From positions 47,537-111,536 of the forward strand of contig CAMHSJ010000004.1 in NCBI GenBank assembly GCA_946187935.1: a stretch of 64,000 bases of DNA. Reading direction: 5' to 3'. Source of the stretch: an uncultured Clostridia bacterium (GTDB lineage: Bacteria > Bacillota > Clostridia > Saccharofermentanales > Saccharofermentanaceae). Both the position numbers and the translations under genes were made by a program. The notes beneath the pieces are model-generated. The model was not told where the DNA came from. It ran no database searches and worked only from the letters and a program-made list of their open reading frames with translations. Shown piece by piece: positions 51,623 through 59,231 of this stretch (position 1 is its first letter; each line of letters opens with the position of its first letter).

Positions 51623-52483
51623 ATGGCAAATTCAATTGCACTTTTTAAGAAGTACGTGCCTCTGCTTGACGAGGTTTACAAGAACTCTTCTCTTACAGCG
51701 GTGCTCGATAGCGATCCTGAGCTCTTTGAAGCTGGTGCGAACGCGAACGAGATCATCGTGCCCAAGCTTGAGATGCAGGGTCTTGCAGCATATAGCCGTA
51801 ACAGCGGTTATACACAGGGTGACGTAACACTCACACACGAGACCAAGCAGTTCAATTATGAGCGTGGCCGTATGTTCACCGTTGACGCTATGGACAACGA
51901 GGAGACTGCAGGCGTTGCTTTCGGTAAGCTCGCTGGTGAGTTCATCAGGACAAAGGTAACTCCTGAAGTCGATGCTGTCCGTTTCGCGCAGTACGCAGGC
52001 ACAGCTGATATCGGCAGCGCTTCCGCGAATATCTCTGCAGGAGGCTGGTATGCAGCGGTTTCCGCTGCTAACGCAGCAATGGATGATGCAGAGGTTCCTG
52101 CAGAGGAGAGATATCTCTTCATTACACCTGCAGGTCTTAAGGACATCGAGGACATGGATACAACCAAGTCCAAGGCTTGCCTTGCATCCTTTGCAGGGAT
52201 CATCAAGGTTCCGCAGAGCCGCTTCTACAGCAAGGTTGCTCTTGCGGCTTCCGGTGCAGGTGGATATTCCAGACACACTGATGGTAAGAACCTTAACTTC
52301 ATGATCGTTGCTAAGTCAGCAGTACTTCAGACTGTTAAGCATCAGGCTCCGAAGGTAGTAACACCTGAGCAGAACCAGGATGCAGACGCTTGGAAGTTCG
52401 GTTACAGGATCTACGGTCTGAACGATGTCTATGAGAACAAGGTAGCAGGTATCTTTGCTCACGTGGTGTCCTCAAACCCCTAA
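51623..52483 (+). CDS. Major capsid protein (short, in-frame form)
   Basis: A 286-residue coat protein of the Gp5/P22-like type: ANSIALFKKYVPLLDEVYKN at the start, PKLEMQGLAAYSRNSGY near 53, and a C-terminal GYRIYGLNDVYENKVAGIF. GGAGG lies 8 bases upstream. Its last codons TCA-AAC-CCC-TAA form the slippery heptamer A-AAC-CCC (52474-52480) next to the stop, so a fraction of ribosomes could shift -1 and add about 140 residues. Confidence 0.85.
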   Translation: MANSIALFKKYVPLLDEVYKNSSLTAVLDSDPELFEAGANANEIIVPKLEMQGLAAYSRNSGYTQGDVTLTHETKQFNYERGRMFTVDAMDNEETAGVAFGKLAGEFIRTKVTPEVDAVRFAQYAGTADIGSASANISAGGWYAAVSAANAAMDDAEVPAEERYLFITPAGLKDIEDMDTTKSKACLASFAGIIKVPQSRFYSKVALAASGAGGYSRHTDGKNLNFMIVAKSAVLQTVKHQAPKVVTPEQNQDADAWKFGYRIYGLNDVYENKVAGIFAHVVSSNP

Positions 52484-52521
52484 CGAGCCCTACGGTTGAA
52501 GCCGAGGACAGTGGGGCTACG
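52474..52521 (+). promoter_or_regulatory. Candidate -1 programmed frameshift site in the capsid gene
   Basis: A-AAC-CCC at 52474-52480 matches the X-XXY-YYZ rule in the zero frame and is followed directly by the stop TAA. Five bases after it, AGCCC (52486-52490) pairs with GGGCT (52514-52518), with an inner CGG/CCG pairing and flanking CG/CG, giving a stimulatory stem-loop at a normal spacing. The -1 frame continues open to 52902. Confidence 0.65.
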
Positions 52522-52902
52522 ATTTTCGATTCGGCAGTGAGTGATCTTCAGGACGATATTACCTTCGTAGGTAATGGCATCGCCGGAACGCTCAAGCATT
52601 ATGATACGTCGAGCCAGCTCGTTGATTACTGGGGGGAAGGAAACTTCCTTGCTTTGAAGATAACGAACATTCCTGCAGCAGCGACTTCCGTTAAGGTTGG
52701 TCTGGTACCGACTTACGGCGGTCCCGGCGGAACGACACCTATCTATGATGACAGTGGTCTTGTCGAGATCATCGAGGATGAGGATAAGAACTTAGCTGCA
52801 TTCATCAGTAACAAGGATATCCAGAAGTTCGTGGTAGTTACCTCTGACGGTAACTCTTCCGTACGCAAGGAATATGACTTGTCACCGCTGGTATGCGAGT
52901 AA
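52480..52902 (+). CDS. C-terminal capsid extension, reached by -1 frameshift
   Basis: The -1 frame runs from the capsid slippery site to a stop at 52902, adding about 140 residues and giving a product of about 426. It contains a beta-rich domain (LKITNIPAAATSVKVGLVP, DSGLVEIIEDED) that may decorate the head. The only candidate independent start is GTG at 52537, with no Shine-Dalgarno upstream, which favours frameshift expression. A separately translated 121-residue head protein remains possible. Confidence 0.6.
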   Translation, partial: LTSPTVEAEDSGATIFDSAVSDLQDDITFVGNGIAGTLKHYDTSSQLVDYWGEGNFLALKITNIPAAATSVKVGLVPTYGGPGGTTPIYDDSGLVEIIEDEDKNLAAFISNKDIQKFVVVTSDGNSSVRKEYDLSPLVCE

Positions 52903-52914
52903 CGGGAGGTGCTT

Positions 52915-52998
52915 ATGAGTATCATGATCGGACCCAGGAAGGAAAAGTCGAAGGAGAAGGCTCCGAAGACTGAGACTTCTGAGAAGAAAAAGAAGTAA
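52915..52998 (+). CDS. 27-residue Lys/Glu-rich peptide
   Basis: MSIMIGPRKEK followed by a Lys/Glu-rich tail ending SEKKKK. GGGAGG lies 6 bases before the ATG, and the next gene's ribosome site follows its stop directly. Short basic peptides of this kind occur after capsid genes in related phages; the function is unknown. Confidence 0.45.
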   Translation: MSIMIGPRKEKSKEKAPKTETSEKKKK

Positions 52999-53012
52999 CG
53001 GAGGATGAAGCA

Positions 53013-53393
53013 GTGAGCGTATCATACGCAGATTACGAGTTCTACAGGAACACATATCACGGAACGGAGTTCGAGAGTTCGGAAGCGGCCTTGCCTTTTC
53101 TCAATAAAGCATCGGATGCCGTGAGACGCGCCATCAGATACAAAGATGAGTTAAGGGCTCCTACAGCGTTCCAAACAGAGCATCTGAAGCGTGCGACATG
53201 TCTTGCTGCTGACTTCTTCAATGAGACGGGAAGTTCGGGTGCTGTGGCATCCGGTGTGTCCGGTTATTCGATAGGTGATGTCAATATGCAGCTCGGCGGC
53301 GAATCCGATAAAGGTGCTATGGAGACCTACGGTGTGCCGCAACGTGCTGTTGATGAGCTTATCGTGACCGGATATCTGTATAGGGGGATCTGA
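53013..53393 (+). CDS. Head-tail connector protein (gp6-like)
   Basis: A 126-residue protein starting at GTG, with CGGAGG 8 bases upstream. The helical pattern (YADYEFYRNTYHG, FLNKASDAVRRA, HLKRATCLAADFF) fits head-tail adaptor proteins that seal the portal. The next gene begins after one base. Confidence 0.75.
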   Translation: MSVSYADYEFYRNTYHGTEFESSEAALPFLNKASDAVRRAIRYKDELRAPTAFQTEHLKRATCLAADFFNETGSSGAVASGVSGYSIGDVNMQLGGESDKGAMETYGVPQRAVDELIVTGYLYRGI

Positions 53394-53394
53394 T

Positions 53395-53730
53395 ATGATC
53401 GGGAAACTAAGGTACCCGGAATGGGCAGATGTAACTCCGGCAACGATCGTGTTTGACGGTGAACCTACAGAAGACGGCTCCGATCCTGCCGGAAGTACAT
53501 GGTCAGGCAATGTAAATCTCTCAGAGACAAGCAAGCGTGTCCAGGACGGCGACGGAAGATGGATATCACTCGCATGTATTATTCATGTTAAGGGTGACAT
53601 TCTGAATGGTGCCGAATTCAAGGGCGGCAGGGTTACAGTCGCAGGGTTTACTGACAGGACGATAGTTGATCTGAAACGACCGCGGAATCCTGACGGGACC
53701 GTGAATCACACGAGGATTGAGGTGATCTGA
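53395..53730 (+). CDS. Head closure / minor capsid protein
   Basis: A 111-residue beta-rich protein (GRWISLACIIHVKGDIL, GGRVTVAGFTDR) in the position of the head-closure (gp16-like) protein. Assignment rests mostly on gene order. It abuts the next ATG directly. Confidence 0.6.
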   Translation: MIGKLRYPEWADVTPATIVFDGEPTEDGSDPAGSTWSGNVNLSETSKRVQDGDGRWISLACIIHVKGDILNGAEFKGGRVTVAGFTDRTIVDLKRPRNPDGTVNHTRIEVI

Positions 53731-54102
53731 ATGGCGGTTATCAATTTCAACGATGATGCCCTTAACAAGCTTGGTGATGCGTCAGTAAAAGCATTGGCCA
53801 AGACCGGACAAGCGGTCCTGACGGATCTTGTTCAGAGCGGAACAATGCCTTTTGACACAGGCGAGATGCAGAACAACAGAACTGCAGTTGATTATTCGAA
53901 GCTTAGGCAAGGTTCGGTAATCATAAGGACAACGGCGCCGCAGGCAAGAAGGCTGTATTACCATCCGGAATATAACTTCCAGCAAGGTAAGAATGCAAAT
54001 GCGGGCGGCCGGTGGTTTGATTCGTATCTTCCTGACGGAAAGAAGGGTGGCTTTGTGCAAAAAGTCTTCTCTAAGCTGATGAGGAGGGAGTTGGGCAAAT
54101 GA
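53731..54102 (+). CDS. Tail completion / minor capsid protein (HK97 gp10-like)
   Basis: A 123-residue protein. The N-terminal helix (ALNKLGDASVKALAKTGQAV) and PFDTGEMQNN, followed by YYHPEYNFQQGKN and GGRWFDSYL, match the family that links head and tail in Firmicute siphophages. It overlaps the next gene by 4 bases. Confidence 0.72.
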   Translation: MAVINFNDDALNKLGDASVKALAKTGQAVLTDLVQSGTMPFDTGEMQNNRTAVDYSKLRQGSVIIRTTAPQARRLYYHPEYNFQQGKNANAGGRWFDSYLPDGKKGGFVQKVFSKLMRRELGK

Positions 54103-54503
54103 CACCACTTACTACGCAAGAGCTGGTCAACTGGCTTAAGACAAAAGGGTTGACCGGGCTGTATGCAGGCTACTATCCCAAGGACAAGTCACGGGTCTTC
54201 GGAGTCTATACCAGGACGAATCCGGTGCCTGTAAACGGTTACAGACCTACTTACAATGTCAAGGGCTTCACCATCATTATTCATTGGACGAAGAGCTTGT
54301 ATGACACGGAGGCGAAAGCGAACGAGCTTCACGAATTGCTCGACAGGGCAAAGTTCTCAAACGACAGCCATAACGGCTGGATAGAGTGTAACGGCAATCC
54401 TGTTGACGTCGGCAAAGACGAGAACGGGATCAGCGAGTGGTCACTCGATCTGACGGTTTATGTCAAGAATAATACTAATACAGGAGGAAACAGTAATGTC
54501 TGA
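54099..54503 (+). CDS. Tail terminator-like minor capsid protein
   Basis: A 134-residue protein (ELVNWLKTKGLTGLYAGYYPKDKSRVFGVY start) resembling the Phage_tail_terminator/minor capsid group that caps the tail tube. A short overlap with the next gene and its ribosome site lies near its end. Confidence 0.68.
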   Translation: MTPLTTQELVNWLKTKGLTGLYAGYYPKDKSRVFGVYTRTNPVPVNGYRPTYNVKGFTIIIHWTKSLYDTEAKANELHELLDRAKFSNDSHNGWIECNGNPVDVGKDENGISEWSLDLTVYVKNNTNTGGNSNV

Positions 54504-54984
54504 AAACACAGGTGCGCCAGTAACTCCAGTAACTGCAAATGATGAAGAGTTTTCTGGTGTTTTCCCTTGCTACGAGGGAATGATGCAGATCAAGGTAAGC
54601 GGTACCTATCAGGATATTGCCGATATGGAATCCTTCTCTATCTCGATCGATAACGGAATCGAGGAGTGGAATCCGTATGGTCAGGACGGCTGGGTAAGAA
54701 GGCTTATGACTGCAAAGAGTGTCACTATCAGTGCATCCGGAAAGAGATCTATCGGTGATCCCGGTAATGATGCGGTTGCATCTTATGCTTTTAAGAACGG
54801 AAGAGATGCCGAAGGTGATTTCAAGATGACATTCAAGAACGGCGATACGATCGAGTTCACCGATGCCATCATTTCCGTTACTGCATATGAGTATGGCGAT
54901 TCCACCAATGTTGCTCCGCTCGAATTCGAGGTACAGAGCAACGGTAAGCCCACAATCACATATGCTGATGACGGCGAAGGCTGA
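54496..54984 (+). CDS. Major tail (tube) protein
   Basis: A 162-residue beta-rich protein. VSGTYQDIADMESFSISIDNGIEEWNPYG and FKNGDTIEFTDAIISV are typical of siphophage tail-tube proteins. CAGGAGG lies about 9 bases before the ATG. A terminator follows, as often happens where tube protein must outnumber later tail proteins. Confidence 0.8.
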   Translation: MSENTGAPVTPVTANDEEFSGVFPCYEGMMQIKVSGTYQDIADMESFSISIDNGIEEWNPYGQDGWVRRLMTAKSVTISASGKRSIGDPGNDAVASYAFKNGRDAEGDFKMTFKNGDTIEFTDAIISVTAYEYGDSTNVAPLEFEVQSNGKPTITYADDGEG

Positions 54985-55009
54985 TAACACGACAACTTTA
55001 TTCAACAGA

Positions 55010-55043
55010 GGAGAGTACTCTTTGCCGGGTGCTCTCCTTTTTT
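55010..55043 (+). terminator. Terminator after the major tail gene
   Basis: GGAGAGTAC pairs with GTGCTCTCC (one G-U pair), followed by TTTTTT. It probably lowers expression of downstream tail genes relative to the tube protein. Confidence 0.8.
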
Positions 55044-55067
55044 ATTCACATTTTCAGGAGGTTTTAT

Positions 55068-55397
55068 ATGGGCAGAGTAATTAACATAGCAAGCAAACTG
55101 GACAGGGAACCGAGGTTCCTGGTCGTAGATGACACACATAGGTACAAGGTTAATTGTACGAAGAACGTCGTCATGAAGGTAATGGATCTCGACGAGAAAG
55201 AACCGAATTATCTCGACGAGATGCTGAAGCTCCTTGTTGGCGGCAAAGCACTTCAGGAAATAGAAGAGATGGGTCTTCCGTACGACAACTGGGTAATCAT
55301 CATGAAGGCTGCTGTCGCTATAGCGACCAATAAGAGTTATGACGAAGTCGAGAACGACTTTCGCGGGGAAGAGGAAGCAAAGCCAGACGTGGTATGA
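55068..55397 (+). CDS. Tail assembly chaperone (gpG-like)
   Basis: A 109-residue protein between the tube and tape-measure genes, which is the universal position of gpG. It starts MGRVINIASKL after GGAGG. The zero frame stops at 55397, but a +1 frame continues to 55707, and the two overlap by about 60 bases. A slip at TTT-C (55359-55362) would yield the long gpGT form. Confidence 0.75.
   Translation: MGRVINIASKLDREPRFLVVDDTHRYKVNCTKNVVMKVMDLDEKEPNYLDEMLKLLVGGKALQEIEEMGLPYDNWVIIMKAAVAIATNKSYDEVENDFRGEEEAKPDVV
55359..55362 (+). promoter_or_regulatory. Candidate +1 frameshift site in the tail chaperone pair
   Basis: The zero-frame codons GAC-TTT-CGC contain TTT-C. A tRNA-Phe reading TTT can re-pair with TTC after a +1 slip, entering the frame that reads TTC-GCG-GGG. 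No X-XXY-YYZ heptamer serves the needed frame in the overlap. Confidence 0.5.
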
Positions 55398-55707
55398 CCT
55401 TTTCGATGACTACGATGCGATAGAGGCATCGTTTGCGCAGCAATACGGAATCCGATTAAGGACTGAAGACGAGATGCTCTGGGACGAATTCACCACTCTG
55501 CTTGCAGGGTTGAACGGTGATACGCCCCTCGGGTATCTCGTCCGTATCAGGTCTGAAAAGGATCCCAAAGTCAAGAAGAAATTCACCAAAGAAGAAAAGA
55601 AGATCTACAACGAGTGGCGGTCCCGACACTCGCCAAAGCCCAAGAAGATGACGAGAGAACAGGTCGAATTGGGGCTTAGAAAACTATTCGGGATGAAGAA
55701 GGGGTAA
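55363..55707 (+). CDS. Tail assembly chaperone, +1 frameshifted part (gpT-like)
   Basis: A 114-codon segment in the +1 frame (AGKRKQSQTWYDLFDDYDAI to FGMKKG) giving a fusion of about 212 residues with the upstream chaperone. It holds the FAQQYGIRLRTEDEMLWDEFTTLLAGL segment seen in gpGT/Gp15-like proteins of Firmicute phages. The only in-frame ATG (55339) is internal and has no proper ribosome site, so frameshifting is the likely route. The fusion guides tape-measure folding. Confidence 0.65.
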   Translation, partial: AGKRKQSQTWYDLFDDYDAIEASFAQQYGIRLRTEDEMLWDEFTTLLAGLNGDTPLGYLVRIRSEKDPKVKKKFTKEEKKIYNEWRSRHSPKPKKMTREQVELGLRKLFGMKKG

Positions 55708-55722
55708 AGGAGGTGACCTGAA

Positions 55723-58700
55723 GTGGATACAGTCGGTTCAGTCGGCTTGGAGATGAAAGTTCTTCGAGAACAACTGATAAAGGATGTTAAGGCAGCTGTA
55801 AAGGAAGCAGCCGGAGAAGCGCAGAAAGAAGTCAATAATACTTCCAAAGCATTCAACAAGTCAGTCGGAAGCAGTACTTCGGCGCTCAGCGGATTGGCTT
55901 CTGTTGCAAAAAAGGCAATAGGAGTTCTCGGCGTAGCATTCAGTATCGGTAAGATCATCAGCTTCAGCAAGGCCTGTATCGACCTTGGTTCCAATCTGGC
56001 AGAAGTCCAGAACGTCGTAGATGTCGTATATGGAAACATGTCATCTGATGTCAATTCGTTTGCGCAGTCAGCGATCAAATCGTATGGCATGTCAGAGACC
56101 GTGGCCAAGAACTATATGGGTACCTTGGGCGCAATGTCAAAGGCATTCGGGTTCTCAACGCAAGAGGCTTATGACCAGGCGGAAGCATTAACCTCGCTTG
56201 CCGGCGATATGGCATCCTTCTACAACAAATCCACAGACGAGACCTTCACGGCCCTTAAGGCTGTATATTCAGGCGAGACCGAAGTACTTAAGCAGTACGG
56301 TGTTGTGATGAACGAGACGGCCCTGAACGAATTTGCATTGGCTCAGGGCATGAACAAGACCGTCAAGGAAATGAGCGAGCAGGAGAAAGTATCGCTCAGA
56401 CTTGCTTTTGTTCAGGATAGATTGAGTGCTGCGAGTGGCGACTTTCAGAGAACTTCAGGTGGCTGGGCTAACCAGGTCAGAGTTCTCTCTTTGCAGTTCG
56501 ATTCCTTCAAAGCATCTATCGGACAGGGACTCATAAATGTTCTTACACCGATTGTGCAGTGGCTCAATGCCATTATGGAATCTGCCAATAATGCTGCTCA
56601 GGCATTCTCTAATCTTACCGCCAGCATCATGGGAGTATCGGCTGAGGTTTCGGGCGTCATGGGCGGGGTTGCCGAGGCGACCGCGGCTGCCGCACAAAGC
56701 GCTGATGATCTTACCAGCGGAATCAGTTCGGCTGGCGGTGCAGCGAAAAAGACGATGCAGAAGCTCGCCGGATTCGATAGGATCAACACTTTAAGTTCTG
56801 ACAGCTCAGGTGGTGGCGGCGGTACTTCAAGTAAGGCTTTGGCCAATGCGAAAGAGACCGCAGCTGCTACAAGTGAGACTGCTGCAGAAACAAATAAGTG
56901 GAAGGAAGCGCTTAATAGTGTCCTTCAGAAGGCTACACAGATCAAGGATGCCTTTGTTGAAGGGTTCAATGAGTCGTATGGCGGTTCCAAGTACATCGAT
57001 GGTATTAAGCAAGATCTGACCAGCATTGGTAATACTGCGAAGAAGATCTTCTCAGATCCTGAAGTTACCGGCGCTGCAGATTCCTGCTCACAGTCATGGG
57101 CCAAGGCGTTAGGTTCTGTTTCCGGAACAATTGCTACAGCCGGTCTTGGTCTTGCAAAGACCTATACAGGAACAATTGATACGTTTCTGACCGAGAACGA
57201 AGAACCGATAAAGCAGCACATGGTAACCATGTTCGACTTATCGGGCAGGGAAGCTGGAGCGATATCAAGTCTTTCCGCATCTGTTTCGAGCATTCTCCAG
57301 GCAGTATTCGACTCCGGGAACCTTGAAAGAGCCGGTGCAAATGTAACTGCAGTTTTCTTTGATCTCACGTCAGTAGTTACTGAGTTCTTCCAGGCTATTA
57401 AAACGGGATATTCCGAAGGATATGCCGAAGGTATTAAGAACTTCGTAGATGAGATCTCTGGTGCGTTGGTAAATATTACCGATGCATGGGCAACATTTAC
57501 AGGATCCTTCAAAGAGAACTTCGATGTCGTACGAAAGAATTTTGAGTCCTCCGGTATTGCCGATAAGGCAAGAGAGATCGGAAAATCAATCGGAGAGACC
57601 ATAGGTGTAATCGCAAAGGGATTCAATAAGATTTATCCGGTCATCAAGCCTGTGATAAAGCTCGTTGGTGATTTCCTTGCGAAGTATGGATCATTACTAT
57701 TCTCTGACTTGATTGCCGCTCTGAATGCAGCTCTTTCTGTACTGAAGAATCTGTTCAAGTATTGGAAAGGCGTAACCGAGATTCTTGTCGGAATACTCAG
57801 TGGTGATTTTGATTTGGTCACCCAAGGTTTCGAAGATATGATCGGTTCCGTTACCGGATTATTCGAAGATCTGTGGAACGATCTCGTCAGTCATTGGTCG
57901 AATCTTGTTGAAATCTGGGGACTGGATAAGGCTGTCGAAGGAATAAAAGCTGCCTGGGAAGGTGTTGCTACTTGGTTCGACGAGACAGTATGTCAGCCGA
58001 TCGTAGCGTTCTTTGAGCCGATAGAGAGTTCTGTAAGCAGTATATTCGATTCTCTATGGTGCGTCGTTGTTGGTATATGGGCCACCGCTGCGGAGTGGTT
58101 TGACGAAACTGTCGTTCAGCCTGTTATAGATTTCTTCAAACCAATCCTAGATAAAGTGTCCGGATTCTTCTCGGATCTCTGGTCTGACATTGAAGGAATA
58201 TGGATCTCGGTTGCAACTTGGTTCGATACGAACGTGATCCAGCCGGTAACAGAGTTTTTCGAAGGCGTGTGGACGAGCGTTTCTGGCTTCTTCTCGAGCC
58301 TGTGGAATGATATCTGCAGTGTCTGGCAGAATGCAAGTCAGTGGTTTACGGATAACGTTACTGGACCGATCGCGGAAGCATTCAGCAGCATTGTTGATTC
58401 GGTAAAGAGTGCATTCAATTCGGTACTTGGCACAATCGAAAGCGCTATCAACAACATTCTGAGCGGTCTGAACAGCTTTATCGACAAACTTGATGAGTTT
58501 GGAGAGAAAGGCGCAGAACTGCTGGGCAAGTCTTATACTTCGTTGCCCAAGTTCGGAACTGTATCGATACCAAGGCTGGCACAGGGGGGCTTTGTTAAGG
58601 CTAACACTCCTCAGCTTGCCCTGATCGGTGACAACAAACGCGAAGGTGAGATTGTTGCACCTGAGAGCAAGATTTCAGAAGCGGTTACAGCTGCATTGAT

Positions 58701-58863
58701 GCAAGTGCTGCCGTTCCTGAAGGGATCAAACAATGTCGCCCTGGCGGGGGCAGGTTCGGAGGAAAGACGAAGCATTACTCTCGAGCTCGATGGCCATGTC
58801 ATATACGAGAGAATGCAGGAAATAGACAAAGAAGAGAACGGTAGATCTGGAGGAAGGGCATGA
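55723..58863 (+). CDS. Tape measure protein
   Basis: A 1046-residue protein that sets tail length. It starts at GTG with AAGGAGGTGACC upstream. An N-terminal coiled coil (about 1-60) precedes a typical TMP region (SKACIDLGSNLAEVQNVVD, GMSETVAKNYMGTLGAMSKAFGFS). Middle helices and hydrophobic stretches follow, then four repeats of 41 residues based on WFD-x-x-V-x-QP (57973-58465). At the C-terminus is a PKLAQGG-like turn (ARLAQGGFVKANTP type) common to TMPs. Confidence 0.9.
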   Translation: MDTVGSVGLEMKVLREQLIKDVKAAVKEAAGEAQKEVNNTSKAFNKSVGSSTSALSGLASVAKKAIGVLGVAFSIGKIISFSKACIDLGSNLAEVQNVVDVVYGNMSSDVNSFAQSAIKSYGMSETVAKNYMGTLGAMSKAFGFSTQEAYDQAEALTSLAGDMASFYNKSTDETFTALKAVYSGETEVLKQYGVVMNETALNEFALAQGMNKTVKEMSEQEKVSLRLAFVQDRLSAASGDFQRTSGGWANQVRVLSLQFDSFKASIGQGLINVLTPIVQWLNAIMESANNAAQAFSNLTASIMGVSAEVSGVMGGVAEATAAAAQSADDLTSGISSAGGAAKKTMQKLAGFDRINTLSSDSSGGGGGTSSKALANAKETAAATSETAAETNKWKEALNSVLQKATQIKDAFVEGFNESYGGSKYIDGIKQDLTSIGNTAKKIFSDPEVTGAADSCSQSWAKALGSVSGTIATAGLGLAKTYTGTIDTFLTENEEPIKQHMVTMFDLSGREAGAISSLSASVSSILQAVFDSGNLERAGANVTAVFFDLTSVVTEFFQAIKTGYSEGYAEGIKNFVDEISGALVNITDAWATFTGSFKENFDVVRKNFESSGIADKAREIGKSIGETIGVIAKGFNKIYPVIKPVIKLVGDFLAKYGSLLFSDLIAALNAALSVLKNLFKYWKGVTEILVGILSGDFDLVTQGFEDMIGSVTGLFEDLWNDLVSHWSNLVEIWGLDKAVEGIKAAWEGVATWFDETVCQPIVAFFEPIESSVSSIFDSLWCVVVGIWATAAEWFDETVVQPVIDFFKPILDKVSGFFSDLWSDIEGIWISVATWFDTNVIQPVTEFFEGVWTSVSGFFSSLWNDICSVWQNASQWFTDNVTGPIAEAFSSIVDSVKSAFNSVLGTIESAINNILSGLNSFIDKLDEFGEKGAELLGKSYTSLPKFGTVSIPRLAQGGFVKANTPQLALIGDNKREGEIVAPESKISEAVTAALMQVLPFLKGSNNVALAGAGSEERRSITLELDGHVIYERMQEIDKEENGRSGGRA
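57973..58464 (+). repeat. Four 123-bp (41-residue) repeats in the tape measure gene
   Basis: The codons for WFDE, WFDE, WFDT and WFTD begin at 57973, 58096, 58219 and 58342, exactly 123 bp apart. Each unit continues with V-x-QP-x-x-x-FF and SGFFSSLW-type residues. Tape measure repeats of this sort reflect regular contacts with the tail tube. Confidence 0.75.
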
Positions 58864-59219
58864 GCAGCATTACATATTTGAAGATAGATAATGTTGAGAT
58901 GCCCGCTCCTACCGGGATCTCTATCCAGCAGAACGATCTTGACTCGGAAAACACTACAAGGTCCGTTGGCACAGGCGTCATGCACCGTGAGAGAATCCGT
59001 GCAGGTGTTTATCAATGCAGTTATTCCTGGGAGCAGCTGACAGACGCCGAGCTTGCAACCATTGTGGAAGCTATCGCGCCGGAGAGTGTGACGATCGATT
59101 TCTGGTTTGGGAGTTACAAGACCGCGACCGGCTACTTTGCGGCCGGTCCTGCCGAGATGACTTCTGAAGCGAACGGAGAACCGCGCTGGTCATATTCTAC
59201 AACATTCACGGAATACTAA
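58860..59219 (+). CDS. DUF6711-like phage tail protein
   Basis: A 119-residue beta-rich protein, starting SSITYLKIDNVEMPAPTG and containing VTIDFWFG. It lies between the tape measure and the hub gene and overlaps the tape measure stop by 4 bases. It resembles DUF6711, found in this position in clostridial phages, and may act as a distal tail component. Confidence 0.65.
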   Translation: MSSITYLKIDNVEMPAPTGISIQQNDLDSENTTRSVGTGVMHRERIRAGVYQCSYSWEQLTDAELATIVEAIAPESVTIDFWFGSYKTATGYFAAGPAEMTSEANGEPRWSYSTTFTEY

Positions 59220-59231
59220 TCGGAGGAAAAT

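Noticed and set aside
55339..55362. A -1 slip for the tail chaperones
   Set aside because: The downstream frame is +1 relative to the first gene, so a -1 slip would lead into the wrong frame.
57973..58464. Tape measure repeats as a recent duplication or CRISPR-like array
   Set aside because: The units are diverged at the base level and only the protein pattern is regular, which is normal for tape measure proteins.
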